Source: Sphingomonas sp. PP-CE-1G-424
Lineage (GTDB): Bacteria > Pseudomonadota > Alphaproteobacteria > Sphingomonadales > Sphingomonadaceae
Assembly (NCBI RefSeq): GCF_004341085.1
Contig: NZ_SLXW01000003.1
Span: forward strand, 434,001 to 498,000
Length of the DNA: 64,000 nt
Direction: 5' to 3'
Under the pieces are notes generated by a model that was given only the letters and a program-made list of their open reading frames with translations, did not search any database and was not told where the DNA came from. Positions 43,350 through 51,591 of this stretch are shown here, in pieces. The translations under genes were made by a program, and so were the position numbers. The stretch's first letter is position 1. Each line of letters opens with the position of its first letter.

Positions 43350-43919
43350 ATGTATTCAGTGGACGCGTCGTTCGGCAAAACGCTGTTGGTCCTGGGGGGC
43401 GCGCGCTCGGGCAAGAGTCGCCATGCGCAGGCGATGGCCGAACAGGCCGCCGCACAGGGCGGTGATCTGGTCTATGTCGCGACGGCGCAAGCCTTTGACG
43501 ACGAGATGGTCGATCGTATCGTCCGTCATCGCGCGGACCGCGACGCGCGCTGGCGAACCGTGGAAGCGCCGATCGCGCTATCGGAGGCGCTGGCGAACGC
43601 CGATGGCGCGGCCAGCGTCATCGTGGTCGACTGTCTGACGCTCTGGATGACGAACCTTCTGCTCGGCGACCACGATATCGAGGCGCGAACCATCGACTTG
43701 CTGGCGGTCATCGGCAGCATGCGGGGCCGGGCGGTGTTCGTGTCGAACGAGGTGGGGATGGGCATCGTCCCTGATAATGCCCTTGCCCGGCGGTTCCGCG
43801 ACGAAGCCGGCCGGCTGCATCAGCGCCTCGCTGCGCAGGTCGACTCGGTCGATATGGTATTCGCGGGGCTGGTCCAGCGATGGAAGGGCGTTTCTCCCGC
43901 GCAATCATTTCATCGATAA
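43350..43919 (+). CDS. cobU: Adenosylcobinamide kinase/guanylyltransferase
   Basis: A 189-residue bifunctional enzyme that phosphorylates adenosylcobinamide and then transfers GMP from GTP to give adenosylcobinamide-GDP, the substrate of CobS. The P-loop is GGARSGKSRHA (~16-26); VVDCLTLWMTNLL, VFVSNEVGMGIVP and FRDEAGRLHQRLA are typical. A GAAGGGG ribosome site precedes the ATG. It is transcribed alone, divergent from cobD, and completes the late-pathway set. Confidence 0.95.
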   Translation: MYSVDASFGKTLLVLGGARSGKSRHAQAMAEQAAAQGGDLVYVATAQAFDDEMVDRIVRHRADRDARWRTVEAPIALSEALANADGAASVIVVDCLTLWMTNLLLGDHDIEARTIDLLAVIGSMRGRAVFVSNEVGMGIVPDNALARRFRDEAGRLHQRLAAQVDSVDMVFAGLVQRWKGVSPAQSFHR

Positions 43920-44255
43920 TCCACGATTTTTCAGGCTAAATAATCTGATCGAAATCGTGACGCCCTCACCGAAAATGGAGCCCGAATAAGGGCTGTGTGT
44001 CGTGATATATCGCGCTTAAATTTCATAGTCCCACGATTATCGTAACAGCGATTTTCCACGATAATTCGATCTAATCAGAAAGAATATTCACACCGCCCCG
44101 CGCGATATTTATTTTGGTAATATTTATATTTCGTAAGATATGTGTGAATAGCGGGCGTCCTTCTATGTTATTATCGTTTATCGTCAGCCGACGCTTGGGC
44201 TCTGACGACCGAGAGAGGCTTGTGCTCCCGCCCCGATTTTTGCGGGAATACGTTT
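43920..44255. other. AT-rich intergenic region with repeated CACGAT motifs
   Basis: 336 bases between cobU and a Crp-type regulator, clearly more AT-rich than the rest of the window. CACGAT or its complement ATCGTG occurs repeatedly: near 43922, 43956, in the palindrome ACGAT-T-ATCGT near 44034-44044, and near 44057. A 9-base inverted repeat TATTCACAC (44085-44093) / GTGTGAATA (44142-44150) encloses 48 bases that include many T/A runs. I see no credible gene. It is probably a complex promoter/operator for the regulator. Confidence 0.6.
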
Positions 44256-44993
44256 ATGAGTTCAACCTCCGGACCGCTGTCGCTGTTGGTCCGCAAACTC
44301 GAGACGCACGCGGTCCTCGATGCCGCCGATCGGTCGGCGCTGCTCGCGCTTCCCTACACCTGCCGGACCTACGAGGCCTCGTCGTATCTGGTGCGCGAGG
44401 GCGATGCGCCGGCGCAATGCGCGGTGTTGTTGACGGGGTTCGCCTATCGCCAGAAACTCACGGGGTCGGGCATGCGACAGATCGTGTCGATGCACATTCC
44501 GGGCGAGGCGCTCGATTTCCAGCACCTCTTTCTAGATGTCGCGGATCACAACGTCCAGACGCTGACCCGTGCGGACGTCGCGACGATCCCGCGGACCGCG
44601 CTGCGCGAACTGGCACGGTCGCGCGCGTCGATCGGAAATGCGATCTTCATCAACACGCTGGTCGAGGCGTCGATTTTTCGCGAATGGATCCTGAACGTGG
44701 GCCGCCGCGATGCACGGTCACGGCTGGCACACTTCCTTTGCGAGTTTGCGATCCGCCTCGATATGCAGGGGCTGACGGGGCCCGAGGGCTATGAATTGCC
44801 GATGAGCCAGGAGCAGCTGGGCGATGCGCTGGGTTTGACCGCGGTGCATGTAAACCGGACGATCAAGTCGCTCGAATCCGATGGGCTGATCTCGCGAAAC
44901 CGACGCCGGATCAGCTTTCCGCGCTGGGATGCGTTGCGCGAACTCGCCGATTTCTCGACGCGCTATCTGCACCTGTCCCAGCAGCGCGGTTAA
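44256..44993 (+). CDS. Crp/Fnr-family transcriptional regulator
   Basis: A 245-residue regulator with an N-terminal cyclic-nucleotide-binding-type beta-roll (residues ~25-125, YLVREGDAPAQCAVLLTGFA) and a C-terminal Crp-type winged helix. The recognition segment is SQEQLGDALGLTAVHVNRTI. There is no N-terminal cysteine cluster of the Fnr type, and the cAMP-binding RXS motif is not evident, so the signal is unknown. The ATG follows a small TCCCGC/GCGGGA hairpin. It sits behind an AT-rich region that may hold autoregulatory sites. Its 3' end overlaps by three bases the end of a convergent small gene. Confidence 0.9.
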   Translation: MSSTSGPLSLLVRKLETHAVLDAADRSALLALPYTCRTYEASSYLVREGDAPAQCAVLLTGFAYRQKLTGSGMRQIVSMHIPGEALDFQHLFLDVADHNVQTLTRADVATIPRTALRELARSRASIGNAIFINTLVEASIFREWILNVGRRDARSRLAHFLCEFAIRLDMQGLTGPEGYELPMSQEQLGDALGLTAVHVNRTIKSLESDGLISRNRRRISFPRWDALRELADFSTRYLHLSQQRG

Positions 44994-45208
44994 CGATCGC
45001 GCGACGGGTCCACCGAGTCGATCAACCGCCCGCCGGCCATGAAGACCGCGATGGGGCAGGCTGCGAACAACAGCCAGCCGCCATAGCCCGGGTATTGCTG
45101 GAGGTAATGCATCCCGCGCTCGACCGCTCCGAGCCCCAGCCCGTAGATGACGAGGAACGCCTCGAACTTGGTCTTGACGACGAACAGACGGGCGAATTTG
45201 GTCCACAT
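44990..45208 (-). CDS. Small membrane protein, unknown
   Basis: A 72-residue protein with two hydrophobic segments (FEAFLVIYGLGLGAVERG and GGWLLFAACPIAVFMAGG) and charged ends (MWTKFARLFVVKTKFE, SVDPSRDR). It has no known motif. The compact aromatic MHYLQQYPGYGG link between the helices looks like a real folded membrane hairpin. It lies between the Crp regulator (convergent) and astA (upstream, same strand). A GGTTAACT palindrome lies 64 bases before its start. Confidence 0.6.
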   Translation of the reverse strand: MWTKFARLFVVKTKFEAFLVIYGLGLGAVERGMHYLQQYPGYGGWLLFAACPIAVFMAGGRLIDSVDPSRDR

Positions 45209-45271
45209 GTCGCGAAACTAGCAAGAGCCGTGCCAGTGGCGAAATTCTGCCGATCCCGACTGTACCCAGAT

Positions 45272-45290
45272 GGTTAACTGTAAGTTAACC
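45272..45290. promoter_or_regulatory. GGTTAACT palindrome
   Basis: GGTTAACT-GTA-AGTTAACC is a perfect 8-base inverted repeat with a three-base centre, unusual in this GC-rich sequence. It lies between the astA stop and the 72-residue gene on the same strand, so it could be an operator for the small gene. It is a poor terminator. Confidence 0.45.
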
Positions 45291-45313
45291 CGACGGATCT
45301 TGGTCGTCGCGGG

Positions 45314-46330
45314 TCAGATTCGGCTGACGTGCAGGACCGTATCGCCTTCGCCGATCGCTAGCACGTCGGCGCAGTCTCGGGCCAAGATGATCCCGTCGTC
45401 AGCATCGCGCACGTCGCCGAAAGCTGCACGGAAATCAGCGAGGTGCCCGGTAGCGACGAGATCCTGCTCGCCGCCGCCGCCATCTATCGCGGCAATCCGG
45501 CTCTGACGCGCTTCGGCGATGGTGCGGACCCGGTCGGTGCGCGCGGTCATGGTCGGGCCACCGTCGAAGATGTCGACATAGTTTTCGAACGCGAAGCCTT
45601 CGTTCTCGAGCATCCGCATCGCCGCACGACCTGAAGGGTGTGGCAAGCCGATCGCGGCGCGCGCGCTTTCGGTGAGCATCGCGGTGTAGATCGGGTGCTT
45701 GGGCATCAGGTCGGCGATGAACTGGTGGCCGTTGATCGCGTTGAACTGATCCGCGTCCTGGAAATTCATCCCGAAGAACCGCCCGGCGAGACCGTCCCAG
45801 AACGGCGAGCCGCCCGCTTCGTCGATCACGCCGCGCAGTTCGGCGAGGATGCGGTCGGCAAAGCGCGCGCGGTGCATCTTGATGAACAGATAGCGGCTGC
45901 GGGCGAGCAACAGGCCGAGGCCACCGGCGCGTTCGCCGGGATGGAGGAACAGCCCGCCGACTTCGCTCGCGCCCTCGAGGTCGGTGGCGAGCGTCAGCAT
46001 ATCGGCGCGGAACGTGCGGTTCAACTCGCGGCTGTGCTGCGTCAGCTGGCCGATCCGGTAGCTGTAGAACGGGTAGCTCTGGCCGACCTGCGTGAAGATC
46101 TGGCAGGTCCCGCGGACCTCCTTCGTCGCGACATTCTCTAGCACCAGCACGAACAGTTCGTCCTGGACCGGGCCGTCGGTGCGCGCGAAGGCTGCGTGGC
46201 TGCGTTCGAGCTTGGCGGTCAGCGCGCGCCGATCGGGGGGCAGGTTGGTGAATCCGCCGCCCGTGAGCTTGGCCATTTCGTAGAGATGCTGGAGGTCGTC
46301 GTCGACCGCGGCCCGGATCCTGAAGCTCAC
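45314..46330 (-). CDS. astA: Arginine N-succinyltransferase
   Basis: A 338-residue acyltransferase that starts the AST pathway by moving succinyl from succinyl-CoA to the alpha-amino group of arginine. Family blocks are FRIRAAVDDDLQHLYEMAKL, GGGFTNLPPDR, EVGGLFLHPGERAGGLGLLL and NFQDADQFNAINGHQFIADLMP. The GTG start overlaps the stop of the upstream M20 hydrolase (GTGA), so the two are coupled. The next pathway enzyme, astB, is ~30 kb away. Length matches AstA (~340). Confidence 0.94.
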   Translation of the reverse strand: MSFRIRAAVDDDLQHLYEMAKLTGGGFTNLPPDRRALTAKLERSHAAFARTDGPVQDELFVLVLENVATKEVRGTCQIFTQVGQSYPFYSYRIGQLTQHSRELNRTFRADMLTLATDLEGASEVGGLFLHPGERAGGLGLLLARSRYLFIKMHRARFADRILAELRGVIDEAGGSPFWDGLAGRFFGMNFQDADQFNAINGHQFIADLMPKHPIYTAMLTESARAAIGLPHPSGRAAMRMLENEGFAFENYVDIFDGGPTMTARTDRVRTIAEARQSRIAAIDGGGGEQDLVATGHLADFRAAFGDVRDADDGIILARDCADVLAIGEGDTVLHVSRI

Positions 46331-47535
46331 AAGCGGCCCTCCGCTATACGCATTATGGTGACGGCCGACAGCGCCGCGCGCTCGGCCAGACTGTCGGGAA
46401 TCATGAACTCGTCCACCGAATGGATCGCGCCGCCGCGGACGCCCATCGTGTCGACGACCGGCACGCCCGCCGCGGCGATGTTGTTGCCGTCGCAGACGCC
46501 ACCGGTTGCCTTCCACGCGATGTCGAGGCCCAGATCGCTGCCGGAACCCTTCACCAGCTCGAACAATCGCGCGGCGCCGGCATCGATCGGTTTGGGTGGG
46601 CGGTTGAAACCGCCATGAACCTCGATCCGGACGTCGTGCTCTGCAGCGACCATCGCGACCGCGGACTCGATATGCGATTGCGCGCGCGCGATCTCGTCGA
46701 GCGTCGCGGGGCGGAAGTTGATGCGGAGGATGGCGAGGTCGGGGACGACGTTGTTGGGTCCACCGCCCTCGATCCGTGCCGGGTTGACCGCCAGACGCGG
46801 ACCGCGGACCTTCGCCAGCCGCACCGCGATATCGGCGGCGGCGACGATCGCGTTGCGGCCATCGTCTGGGTTGCGGCCGGCGTGCGCGCTGCGGCCGCGG
46901 ACGATGATCGAGAAATTGCCGGTACCGCCGCGCGCGCCCGCCAGCGTGCCGTCGGCGAGCGCGGGTTCGTAGGTGAGCGCTGCCACCTTTCCCTTCGCGG
47001 CGCTGGCGAGCAGCGCGGCAGACGAGAAGGAGCCGGTCTCCTCGTCCGAGTTGATCACCACGTCGTAACCGATCCGCGCTGCTGCCGGGCTCGCCTCGAC
47101 CGCGGTGAGCGCGGCGAGCATCACCGCGAGTCCACCCTTCATGTCTGCGACACCGGGACCGTTGAGACTGCCATCGTCCAGCCAGCGAAGCGACTGGAAC
47201 GCATGATCGATCGGATAGACCGTATCCATGTGGCCGGTGAACAGCATCCGCACCGGCGCGTCAGGCCTGACCACCAGATGCAGATGCTTGCCGTGCTGGA
47301 GCATGGATACGACGCCGTCCGATCCGACGCTGTCGACCGGGGTCGGCTCGACCAGCGTGACCTCGCCCGGCAATCGCGCGAAGGCGTCGCCGAGCAGGCC
47401 CGCCATTGCCGCCAGCCCCGCCAGATTGCGCGTGCCGCTGTTCACCGCCGCCCAGGCCTCGACCTGCGCGAGCATCGGTGCCGCGCGCGCCGCGTCCACG
47501 GCGTCGCGCTCGATATTGGAAAGTCCCCTCATCAT
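46327..47535 (-). CDS. M20-family metallohydrolase, CPG2-like
   Basis: A 402-residue di-zinc hydrolase of the M20 family. The metal-site motifs are FTGHMDTVYP, GPGVADMKGG and INSDEETGS, followed by the dimerisation domain (SIIVRGRSAHAGRNPDDGRNA). The closest named group is carboxypeptidase G2, which cleaves N-acyl bonds to glutamate. It is translationally coupled to astA. Because the last AST step hydrolyses N-succinylglutamate and no astE is visible, it may supply that activity; this is inference. There is no signal peptide, so action is cytosolic. Confidence 0.9.
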   Translation of the reverse strand: MMRGLSNIERDAVDAARAAPMLAQVEAWAAVNSGTRNLAGLAAMAGLLGDAFARLPGEVTLVEPTPVDSVGSDGVVSMLQHGKHLHLVVRPDAPVRMLFTGHMDTVYPIDHAFQSLRWLDDGSLNGPGVADMKGGLAVMLAALTAVEASPAAARIGYDVVINSDEETGSFSSAALLASAAKGKVAALTYEPALADGTLAGARGGTGNFSIIVRGRSAHAGRNPDDGRNAIVAAADIAVRLAKVRGPRLAVNPARIEGGGPNNVVPDLAILRINFRPATLDEIARAQSHIESAVAMVAAEHDVRIEVHGGFNRPPKPIDAGAARLFELVKGSGSDLGLDIAWKATGGVCDGNNIAAAGVPVVDTMGVRGGAIHSVDEFMIPDSLAERAALSAVTIMRIAEGRL

Positions 47536-47572
47536 GCGACCCTAGCGGGGCCGGACGTGCGAGGGAACAGCG

Positions 47573-48475
47573 TCAGAAACTGTAGACCAGCGAGGCGCGG
47601 CTGGTGGTGTCGGTCGAGACCGAGCCGATCGGGGGCTCGCTTTCATACTGGACGTTGTACGACAGTGCGGCGGACAGCGGGCCGATCAGCTTGGCGGTCA
47701 GCGCGGTCGTGCCGCTTAGCGTGCTGTTGTAGCGCTGGACATAGGCGGACGCGACCTGGCTGACCGACAGACCGCTGAGGATCCGGATGCTGAAGTTCGC
47801 GGTGCCGCGCGCGGCGATGCTGCTCTGCTCGGTATTGTCGGTGAATTCGGTGTAGCGATATGCCGGCCCGAGCTCGAGATCGAGCTTGGTCCCGGCGGTC
47901 TTGATCACGCTGTAACCGGCACCGACCGACGTAGAATAGCGGTTGAAATAGCCGAGGAACCGGTCGCCTTCATACTGCGCGACGCCGTAGATATAGGCGC
48001 GTTCGTCGATCTTGTAGTTGGGCTCGTACGAGGCGAGGTAGTGCTCGCGCGTCGTGATGTTGAGATTTTCCTGATAATCGGCCTGGGCGTGGAATTTCTG
48101 ACGCCAGCGCAGGCCTTCGCGGGCGAGATCGATCACCGCGGTGCCGCCCGCCGTGTTCGAATTGCCGGTCGTCAGATAGCCGCCGACCTCCGCCTTGCCG
48201 CTCCAAAGGTCGAGAAAGCTGGCCTGGCGGATCACCTGGGTACGCTGTTCGGCGCGATCCGCCTTCCACTTTTCCGCGACCGCGAGCACCGCGTCGCCGC
48301 TGAGCGGATCGGCGGCGCGTGCGTATTTCGCGATCGTCGCGACGTCGGCCTCGTTGCCCGCCTCCAGCGCGGCGTCGAGCATCGCGCGGATCGTCTCGGG
48401 AATCATCACCGATTGCGGATCGGGCGCGTTGGCAAGCAACAGCGGGGCGAGGATGAGGCAGAGTAAGCGACGCAC
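47573..48475 (-). CDS. DUF481 outer-membrane protein
   Basis: A 300-residue exported protein with signal peptide RRLLCLILAPLLLANA. A mixed helical N-terminal region (~20-90) is followed by a DUF481 beta-barrel of the YdiY type (KAEVGGYLTTGNSNTAGG, QADYQENLNITTREHYLAS) that ends in a terminal Phe (ASLVYSF). Members are salt- or stress-induced outer-membrane proteins of unknown transport role. Same strand as rppH upstream; 52 bases separate them. Confidence 0.88.
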   Translation of the reverse strand: MRRLLCLILAPLLLANAPDPQSVMIPETIRAMLDAALEAGNEADVATIAKYARAADPLSGDAVLAVAEKWKADRAEQRTQVIRQASFLDLWSGKAEVGGYLTTGNSNTAGGTAVIDLAREGLRWRQKFHAQADYQENLNITTREHYLASYEPNYKIDERAYIYGVAQYEGDRFLGYFNRYSTSVGAGYSVIKTAGTKLDLELGPAYRYTEFTDNTEQSSIAARGTANFSIRILSGLSVSQVASAYVQRYNSTLSGTTALTAKLIGPLSAALSYNVQYESEPPIGSVSTDTTSRASLVYSF

Positions 48476-48527
48476 GCCGGTTTCCGTAACGGCCGCGCAA
48501 CCGATTGGGAACTGCGCGGAGAAGCTA

Positions 48528-49010
48528 TTATGCGCCGAGATGTGGCGCGAAGGCGGCGAGTACCTGTTCGTAGAGCGCCTTCTTGAACGGGACGATCAGC
48601 CGCGGCAGATCGGCGGGATCGCTCCAGCGCCACGCGCGAAACTCTTCGTGGTCGGTGGCGATGTTCACGTCGGCGTCGGTGCCGAGGAAGCGGTACAGGA
48701 ACCAGCGCTGCGTCTGGCCGCGCCATTTGCCTTTCCAAACTTTCCCCAGCAGTTCGGGGGGGAGGTCGTAGACGAACTCGCCGGGCGCTTCGGCGATCAG
48801 TTCGACCTTGTCCGGGATCACGCCGGTTTCCTCGCCGAGTTCGCGCAGCGCGGCGGCTTCGGCGTCCTCGCCGGGGTCGATCCCGCCCTGCGGCATCTGC
48901 CATGCCTCCAGCGGCGAATCGTTGCGCTGGCCGACGAAGATCTTCCCCTCCGCGTTCATGAGCATGATGCCGGCGCAGGGACGGTAGGGCAGGGTCGAAA
49001 CGTCGGTCAA
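48528..49010 (-). CDS. rppH: RNA pyrophosphohydrolase (Nudix)
   Basis: A 160-residue Nudix enzyme that removes pyrophosphate from 5'-triphosphate mRNA and so starts decay. The Nudix box lies in [20 protein letters not shown] followed by [11 protein letters not shown] and [13 protein letters not shown] are typical for RppH. The TTG at 49010 is the preferred start: GGAGA lies six bases upstream, and the protein then begins [16 protein letters not shown] as in alphaproteobacterial RppH. A TTG 39 bases further upstream is possible but lacks such a site. Confidence 0.93.
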   Translation of the reverse strand: MTDVSTLPYRPCAGIMLMNAEGKIFVGQRNDSPLEAWQMPQGGIDPGEDAEAAALRELGEETGVIPDKVELIAEAPGEFVYDLPPELLGKVWKGKWRGQTQRWFLYRFLGTDADVNIATDHEEFRAWRWSDPADLPRLIVPFKKALYEQVLAAFAPHLGA

Positions 49011-49085
49011 AAAAAGTCTCCGCAACGCAGGGGCTTGGGGCTCGGGCAACTTGGGGGTCGGCAGGCGCGCTCCTACCTACGGAGC

Positions 49086-49988
49086 ATGATCCATGTCGTC
49101 CACCATCCCGACTATGTCACGCCAGCGCCGGCGCGCTCGACCTATCGCTGGAACAAGAACGGACTGATCCGCGACCTGCTGCTCGAAAAGGGCGATGCTG
49201 TCGCGTGGCACCGCGCCGAAACGACGCCGACTGCCTGGCTGGAGGCGGTGCATGACGAGGATTACGTCGCCGAGGTGCTCCGCGCGGACGTGCCGAAGGA
49301 GAAGGAGCGGCGGATCGGGTTTCCGGTGACGGCGGCAGTGGCGTTGCGCGCGGCGATCGTCCCGCACGGGACATGGCTCGCGGCATGTCTCGCGCTGGAA
49401 CACGGGTTTGCGGCGAATACGGCGGGCGGGAGCCATCATGCGCTGGCGAACACCGGCGCGGGGTTCTGTGTGTTCAACGATCTCGCGGTGGCAGCGGCGC
49501 GGCTGATCGACGAGCGGCGCGTGGCGCGCGTGCTTGTGGTCGATTGCGACGTGCATCAGGGCGACGGGACCGCGGCGCTGCTCGCTGGGCGGCCGGAGAT
49601 CGCAACCTACTCGATCCATGCGGAGAAGAATTTTCCGGTGCGGAAGGCGCGTTCGACGGTCGACGTGCCGTTGCCGGACAAGGTCGGCGACGAGGCGTAT
49701 GTGGCGACGCTGGAGACGACCCTAGTGCCTTTGCTCGACGAGTTCCGGCCGGAGCTGATCCTCTACCAAGCTGGCGTGGATCCGTTCGAGGGCGATCGGC
49801 TCGGGCGGTTGGCGCTGACCTTGGATGGTCTGGCAAGGCGGGAGCGGCTCGTCGCTGGCCTTGCGATCGCGCGCGGCGTGCCGCTCGCAAGCACCGTAGG
49901 CGGTGGTTACGGCGAGGATGCGCTCGCGATCGCCGAGCGGCACGTGGCGGCAATCATGACGCTGGGGGAATCTTTCGCAGCGGCGTGA
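49086..49988 (+). CDS. Histone deacetylase-like amidohydrolase
   Basis: A 300-residue zinc amidohydrolase of the class II HDAC/acetoin-utilisation/acetylpolyamine group. Key segments are GGSHHALANTGAGFCVFND (tandem His of the charge relay), VDCDVHQGDGTAAL (zinc ligands Asp and His) and YQAGVDPFEGDRLG (third ligand Asp), then STVGGGYG where many relatives have a catalytic Tyr. Bacterial members deacetylate polyamines, acetyl-CoA synthetase or small ligands. It lies 33 bases before the photolyase gene on the same strand. Substrate unknown. Confidence 0.9.
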   Translation: MIHVVHHPDYVTPAPARSTYRWNKNGLIRDLLLEKGDAVAWHRAETTPTAWLEAVHDEDYVAEVLRADVPKEKERRIGFPVTAAVALRAAIVPHGTWLAACLALEHGFAANTAGGSHHALANTGAGFCVFNDLAVAAARLIDERRVARVLVVDCDVHQGDGTAALLAGRPEIATYSIHAEKNFPVRKARSTVDVPLPDKVGDEAYVATLETTLVPLLDEFRPELILYQAGVDPFEGDRLGRLALTLDGLARRERLVAGLAIARGVPLASTVGGGYGEDALAIAERHVAAIMTLGESFAAA

Positions 49989-50021
49989 TGCTGGATCGCG
50001 GGTTGCTGCGTTGGGGATGCG

Positions 50022-51383
50022 ATGACGACACCTGTTCTTCTCTGGCTGCGCCAGGACCTCCGCCTTCACGATCACCCCGCGCTGATCGCCGCCGCGCATG
50101 CCGGGCCGGTGATCCCGGTCTACGTGCTCGACGACGACGCGCCGGGGAAATGGACAATGGGCGGCGCTCAGCGGTGGTGGCTGCATCACACGCTCGACTC
50201 GTTTGCCAAGTCGCTGGCGGACAAGGGATCGAAGCTGGTCCTGCGACGCGGCGATGCGGTCGAGGTGTTGACGGCGCTGATGGAGGAAATCGGTGCCGAG
50301 GAGGTGCATGCGATCCGGCATTACGAGCCTTGGTGGCGGAAGGCCGAAGCAGCGCTTGGCGATCGGCTGTGCCTGCATGACGGTAACCATCTTGCCCGCG
50401 TCGAGGATGTGAAGACGGGGTCGGGCGGGCAGTTCAAGGTGTATTCCTCGTTCTGGAAGGCGCTGAACCAGATGATGCCCCCGGGCGATCCCGAGCCCGC
50501 GCCGCGGACGATCCCGGAGCCGTCGAAGTGGCCGAAGAGCGAGACGCTGGCGGAGTGGGATTTGCTGCCAACCAAGCCGGACTGGTCGACCGGGTTCGGC
50601 GATTGGACGCCGGGTGAGGCGCAGGCGTTGAAGAACGCGAAGGCGATGGCGCCGATCGTCGAAGCCTATGACGTCGATCGCAACATGCCGTCGATCGAGG
50701 GCACCTCGCGCCTGTCGCCCCATCTCCATTTCGGCGAGATCTCGCCGCGTGCGGTGTGGCATGCTGTCGATGGTCACGGTGACGCGACGACGTTCCGCAA
50801 GGAACTGGCGTGGCGCGATTTCACCGATGGCGTCGTGCTGACGATGCCGGACTACGGCGATACGAACGGGCGGCCGAAGTTCGATAAGCTGCCCTGGCGC
50901 TCGGGCAAGGAGGCCGAGGCGGACCTGAAGGCGTGGCAGGAGGGCAAGACCGGCTATCCGATCGTCGATGCCGGGATGCGCCAGCTCCGGGCGACCGGCT
51001 GGATGCACAACCGCGTGCGGATGATCACGGCGAGCTTCCTGGTGAAGCATCTGCTGATCGACTGGCGCGAGGGCGAGCGCTGGTTCTGGGATTGCCTGGT
51101 CGATGCGGATTACGGGAATAACTCGGTGAACTGGCAGTGGGTCGCCGGGACCGGGGTGGATTCGAACATGTTCGGGCGGATCATGGCGCCGCTGACGCAG
51201 TCGGAGAAGTTCGATGCGGGGGACTATATTCGCGAATGGGTGCCGGAACTGGCGAAGGTGACCGGCGAAGCGATTCATGATCCGGAGGAGTCTGGCCGCC
51301 GCCCGAAGGCGTATCCGGCGAAGATCGTCGGCCACCGCGAAGGCCGCGAGCGGGCGCTCGAGGCTGGGCGGCAGGCACGGTAG
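50022..51383 (+). CDS. phrB: Deoxyribodipyrimidine photolyase
   Basis: A 453-residue flavoprotein that uses blue light to split cyclobutane pyrimidine dimers. The N-terminal antenna domain begins VLLWLRQDLRLHDHPAL. The FAD-binding catalytic domain includes TSRLSPHLHFGEISPRAVWH, AWRDFTDGV, PIVDAGMRQLRATGWMHNR and DCLVDADYGNNSVNWQWVAGTG. Length and motifs fit class I CPD photolyases. It probably shares a transcript with the preceding amidohydrolase gene. Confidence 0.96.
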   Translation: MTTPVLLWLRQDLRLHDHPALIAAAHAGPVIPVYVLDDDAPGKWTMGGAQRWWLHHTLDSFAKSLADKGSKLVLRRGDAVEVLTALMEEIGAEEVHAIRHYEPWWRKAEAALGDRLCLHDGNHLARVEDVKTGSGGQFKVYSSFWKALNQMMPPGDPEPAPRTIPEPSKWPKSETLAEWDLLPTKPDWSTGFGDWTPGEAQALKNAKAMAPIVEAYDVDRNMPSIEGTSRLSPHLHFGEISPRAVWHAVDGHGDATTFRKELAWRDFTDGVVLTMPDYGDTNGRPKFDKLPWRSGKEAEADLKAWQEGKTGYPIVDAGMRQLRATGWMHNRVRMITASFLVKHLLIDWREGERWFWDCLVDADYGNNSVNWQWVAGTGVDSNMFGRIMAPLTQSEKFDAGDYIREWVPELAKVTGEAIHDPEESGRRPKAYPAKIVGHREGRERALEAGRQAR

Positions 51384-51394
51384 CGTCGCATCTG

Positions 51395-51505
51395 CTCCCC
51401 TCCCTGGAAGGGAGGGGCCGGGGGTGGGTCGGGTTCCGCATGCAGGGGCGTGAGTGGCTCAAGCCAGCCTACCCACCCCCAACCCCTCCCTTTCAGGGAG
51501 GGGAG
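51395..51505. repeat. Palindromic repeat pair (CCCCTCCC family)
   Basis: CTCCCCTCCCTGGAAGGGAGGGG near 51395 and AACCCCTCCCTTTCAGGGAG near 51481 are two hairpins in mirror orientation. Inner blocks GGGGGTGGG and CCCACCCCC face each other. This matches the layout of the repeat at 23471-23579, including a short CAAGCC in the centre. It lies between photolyase and the methyltransferase gene. Confidence 0.7.
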
Positions 51506-51591
51506 CGCGTTGTGGTATTGGATCGCGTTCCAACCGTTTCGACATCGACAACTCTTTCCTAGCCGCCGCCCGTGTTGCATGGAGCGCCGCG

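Noticed and set aside
44114..44794. Alternative plus-strand frame starting in the AT-rich region
   Set aside because: It overlaps the Crp-type gene in another frame and becomes Arg/Gly/Ala-rich; the region looks regulatory.
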